A DNA stretch of 7,648 bases from JAZDLM01 sp043801895 (GTDB taxonomy: Bacteria > Patescibacteriota > Kazan-3B-28): assembly GCA_043801895.1 (NCBI GenBank), contig JAZDLM010000009.1, positions 1-7,648 on the forward strand, given 5' to 3'. Below the pieces are notes generated by a model. The model was not told the origin of the DNA. It saw nothing but the letters and a program-made list of their open reading frames with translations, and made no database searches. Position 1 is the first letter of the stretch, and every line of letters begins with the position of its first letter. Made by a program: the position numbers and the translations under genes. Positions 6,212-7,648 of this stretch are shown piece by piece.

Positions 6212-6652
6212 TCAAGCTTGTGTGGGGGCTTGGTCGGATTCAGTATCGGTCGGCTTTTCCTCTTCCACTTCGTAAGTCGGATCCATCTCGGGCTTTTCGT
6301 TCTCGGTTTCGTGCATCGCGCTACTGCCCATTAGGATGCCCCCCGGCTGGACGGATAAGGCAGAGCTGCTGACATTGCCGGAAATCTTGCCGGTTTCTAA
6401 AATCTCCAATTTGTCGATGGCGTTCACATCGCCGACCACCTCACCGGCCACATACACATTTTGGCCATTGATATCAGCTTCGACTACTGCATGTTCGCCG
6501 ATTACAACATCGCCCTGAGTGATCAGTTTTCCTTTGAACTCGCCGTTGATCTGGATGTCCCCGGCGGTCTGGAGTGTGCCTTCCACTTTAACCCCGTGGC
6601 CAATGATAGTATTGGGGTTATCGAAGTCGGCAAAATCAGCTCGTGTCTTCAT
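6212..6652 (-). CDS. Bactofilin (polymer-forming cytoskeletal protein)
   Basis: A 146-residue member of the bactofilin family (formerly DUF583), which polymerises without nucleotide into beta-helical filaments, often membrane-associated and tied to cell shape or envelope synthesis. Residues about 15-113 form the domain: TIIGHGVKVEGTLQTAGDI, then INGEFKGKLITQGDVVIG, then VYVAGEVVGDVNAIDKLEIL and ISGNVSSSAL, the regular Gly/Val repeats of a beta-helix. Residues 1-14 are a short polar N-terminal tail, and 114-146 are an acidic, Pro/Glu/Asp-rich, probably disordered tail. ATG 6652 has GGAG (6666-6663) ten bases upstream. It is the first gene of the minus-strand operon, and its TGA lies 14 nt before the ATG chosen for the kinase-like gene. 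A scaffold role for the downstream lipid-kinase-like protein is possible but inferred. Confidence 0.95.
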   Translation of the reverse strand: MKTRADFADFDNPNTIIGHGVKVEGTLQTAGDIQINGEFKGKLITQGDVVIGEHAVVEADINGQNVYVAGEVVGDVNAIDKLEILETGKISGNVSSSALSVQPGGILMGSSAMHETENEKPEMDPTYEVEEEKPTDTESDQAPTQA

Positions 6653-6667
6653 GAGAACAACGCTCCA

Positions 6668-6734
6668 ATTGTAGTCGGAACCACCCCAAAAGTAAAGGAG
6701 AAAGTGCTTCTATCGGGACTTTACTTCCGGTCAA
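6668..6734 (-). promoter_or_regulatory. Candidate promoters for the bactofilin-rplT operon
   Basis: Two minus-strand sigma-70-like candidates are visible. The distal one has TTGACC (6734-6729), a 16-nt spacer and TAGAAG (6712-6707); a start near 6700 would leave a leader that includes the GGAG ribosome binding site. The proximal one has TTTACT (6696-6691), a 17-nt spacer and TACAAT (6673-6668), a better -10, but its start near 6661 would exclude that GGAG and give a nearly leaderless message. Motif matching by eye only. Confidence 0.35.
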
Positions 6735-6749
6735 TTTTGTGGTTAAGAT
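6720..6749 (+). promoter_or_regulatory. Candidate promoter for secG
   Basis: TTTACT (6720-6725), an 18-nt spacer and TAAGAT (6744-6749) match sigma-70 consensus at 4 of 6 positions each. The predicted start near 6756 would give a leader of about 23 nt that contains the strong secG ribosome binding site. It faces away from the bactofilin promoters. Confidence 0.33.
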
Positions 6750-6760
6750 AAGTGAGTATC

Positions 6761-6768
6761 GGAAGGGG
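6761..6768 (+). promoter_or_regulatory. secG: Ribosome binding site deciding the secG start
   Basis: GGAAGGGG lies 10 nt upstream of ATG 6779. This favours the ATG over an in-frame GTG at 6752, which has no purine-rich sequence at a suitable distance and would add nine polar residues not expected in SecG. Confidence 0.65.
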
Positions 6769-6778
6769 TAAAAAGCTT

Positions 6779-7000
6779 ATGACACTAGATAAAATTCTCA
6801 CCATCGTCCAGGTTGGGTTCGGCATTTTACTGATGGCGGCAGTTCTCGTGCAAGCCAGGGGCGCTTCGCTGGGCGAGAGCTTTGGCGGTAGCGGAGTGTT
6901 TTACGGCACCCGCCGAGGCCCCGAGCGGATCCTATTCTTCATTACGATTGGCTTAGCTGCGGTCTTTGTAGCGCTGTCGTTCGTTATCTTGCTCGTATAA
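6779..7000 (+). CDS. secG: Preprotein translocase subunit SecG
   Basis: A 73-residue integral membrane subunit of the SecYEG protein-conducting channel. Two transmembrane helices are seen at about residues 4-25 and 51-72. Between them is the conserved loop with VLVQARGASLGESFGGSG and then FYGTRRGPERIL, typical of SecG in CPR and Gram-positive bacteria. The length is normal for the short form, without the long C-terminal tail of E. coli SecG. It is divergent from bactofilin and ends with TAA at 6998-7000. The reading frame of the solute-binding protein opens just downstream, and this gene order (secG then a family 5 binding protein) is, as I recall, found in other CPR genomes. Confidence 0.95.
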   Translation: MTLDKILTIVQVGFGILLMAAVLVQARGASLGESFGGSGVFYGTRRGPERILFFITIGLAAVFVALSFVILLV

Positions 7001-7063
7001 AGATAATTTCAGACAACCGCCATTCGTATTGTTAAGCGTTCCAGGTCTCAGACTTATAGTCAT

Positions 7064-7085
7064 CCCGCTCTGGCGGGGCTGTTTT
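7064..7085 (+). terminator. Possible weak terminator or attenuator hairpin after secG
   Basis: CCCGC (7064-7068), a TCTG loop and GCGGG (7073-7077) form a 5-bp GC stem, followed by GCTG and TTTT at 7082-7085. The stem is short and the T-run brief and offset. It directly precedes the TTG proposed as the start of the solute-binding protein, and may lie inside that gene if translation starts further upstream. Confidence 0.28.
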
Positions 7086-7087
7086 CC

Positions 7088-7648
7088 TTGCAGCAAGTCG
7101 CTGGCGGCTGGGCGCAGTGGGGGATCAGGTTATTTCGCAAATTCAGTATCGGCGAAAGACTAGTGTTGCTGGGTCTGACTCTTGTATTGATCGTTAGCGC
7201 TAGCCTGGCTGCTTACACTCGTGCCCGGGGGGCTACCTATCAACCGGCGAGCGGAGGAGTGTTCACGGAAGGAATGGTAGGGTCGCCCCAATACATTAAC
7301 CCGCTCTTAGCGGGGACCAACGATGTCGACAAGACTCTTAGCCGGCTGATCTATTCTGGGTTAACCAAGATCGGCCCCGGGCGAGAGGCGTTGCCCGATC
7401 TGGCGACCAGCTGGGAGATGTTTGATCAGGGAAAGTCGTATGTTCTCCATCTACGTGACAATGCGGTGTGGCATGACGGCGAGAAATTCACCGCTGACGA
7501 TGTGATGTATACCTTCAACGCGCTCCAGGCGCCGGATTTCGCTGGTGTGATAAAGTCTACTTTTGTCGGGGTGGTGGCGGAGAAGGTGGACAACTATACC
7601 GTGAAAATCACTTGGCCTAGCCCGTCAGCCTTCTCGCTATACAATCTC
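7088..7648 (+). CDS. Family 5 extracellular solute-binding protein (Dpp/Opp type), 3' truncated by window edge
   Basis: 187 codons are visible and the frame runs off the window; full members have about 500-600 residues. The family binds peptides, nickel or other ligands outside the membrane for an ABC transporter, but no permease is visible here. Residues 53-91 (from PASGGVFTEGMVGSPQYINP through the conserved NDVD and LIYSGL) match the start of the domain. Residues 122-143 carry LRDNAVWHDGEKFTADDV then YTF, the SBP_bac_5 signature. One hydrophobic segment at about 24-43 (LVLLGLTLVLIVSASLAAY) has no following lipobox cysteine, so the protein is probably anchored by an uncleaved helix and not as a lipoprotein. 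TTG 7088 is the first ATG/GTG/TTG codon in a frame open from 7007, with GGCGGGG (7072-7078) upstream; the true start may be a rarer codon such as ATT 7022 or 7028. It follows secG, possibly in one transcript. Confidence 0.88.
   Translation, partial: MQQVAGGWAQWGIRLFRKFSIGERLVLLGLTLVLIVSASLAAYTRARGATYQPASGGVFTEGMVGSPQYINPLLAGTNDVDKTLSRLIYSGLTKIGPGREALPDLATSWEMFDQGKSYVLHLRDNAVWHDGEKFTADDVMYTFNALQAPDFAGVIKSTFVGVVAEKVDNYTVKITWPSPSAFSLYNL

Noticed and set aside
5878..6372. 164-codon plus-strand open frame opposite the kinase-like gene and bactofilin
   Set aside because: The minus-strand proteins are clearly recognisable over the same stretch, and this frame has no domain and spans the boundary of two real genes.
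5382..6652. Possible UGA-to-glycine recoding (code 25) as in some CPR lineages
   Set aside because: TGA ends both bactofilin and the kinase-like gene at sensible lengths, the latter followed at once by TAA, and the conserved genes use GGN for glycine with no internal TGA.
7001..7087. tRNA or other structured RNA between secG and the solute-binding protein
   Set aside because: No acceptor stem, T-arm consensus or cloverleaf pairing was found; only the 5-bp GC hairpin at 7064-7077 is visible.

Overview
This window looks like a chromosomal segment from a Candidate Phyla Radiation (Patescibacteria-type) bacterium. That assignment is inferred from gene content and protein style; no marker phylogeny was possible. 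The pointers are a DUF4012 protein next to a family 4 glycosyltransferase, a short Gram-positive-like SecG followed by a membrane-anchored family 5 solute-binding protein with no lipobox, and compact, nearly abutting genes of about 50% GC. TAA, TAG and TGA all appear as stops, so nothing suggests the UGA-to-glycine code of Gracilibacteria and Absconditabacteria.

Layout. (1) Positions 1-3724, plus strand: a tight run of a 5'-truncated GT4 glycosyltransferase, a 689-residue DUF4012 membrane protein overlapping it by 11 nt, and a histidine phosphatase 3 nt further on. This reads as a cell-surface or envelope polymer cluster. (2) 3792-4172, plus: a small four-helix membrane protein of unknown function, apparently built from two copies of a two-helix unit. 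(3) 4188-4267: a perfect 20-bp inverted repeat with a 40-nt loop, lying between convergent genes and probably a bidirectional terminator. (4) 6652 down to 4278, minus strand: a five-gene apparent operon of bactofilin, a diacylglycerol-kinase-fold protein with degenerate signature motifs, infC, rpmI and rplT. (5) 6653-6778: a divergent promoter region. (6) 6779-7648, plus: secG, then the first 187 codons of a family 5 (Dpp/Opp-type) solute-binding protein cut by the window edge.

How it may fit together. The infC-rpmI-rplT cluster is a universal translation operon (IF3, L35, L20). Here it is not preceded by its own leader but sits 15 nt behind the lipid-kinase-like gene, so its expression is probably tied to an envelope/cytoskeleton gene pair. 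SecG and the solute-binding protein form an export/uptake pair transcribed away from it. The most unusual item is the kinase-like protein: the nucleotide-binding GGDGT motif reads GGNAT, the GTGN motif reads SKTN, and the DGE motif reads GNE. This suggests a pseudoenzyme or repurposed lipid-binding protein encoded with a bactofilin. No mobile element, CRISPR array, tRNA or rRNA was seen, and no stretch over 300 bases lacks a gene.
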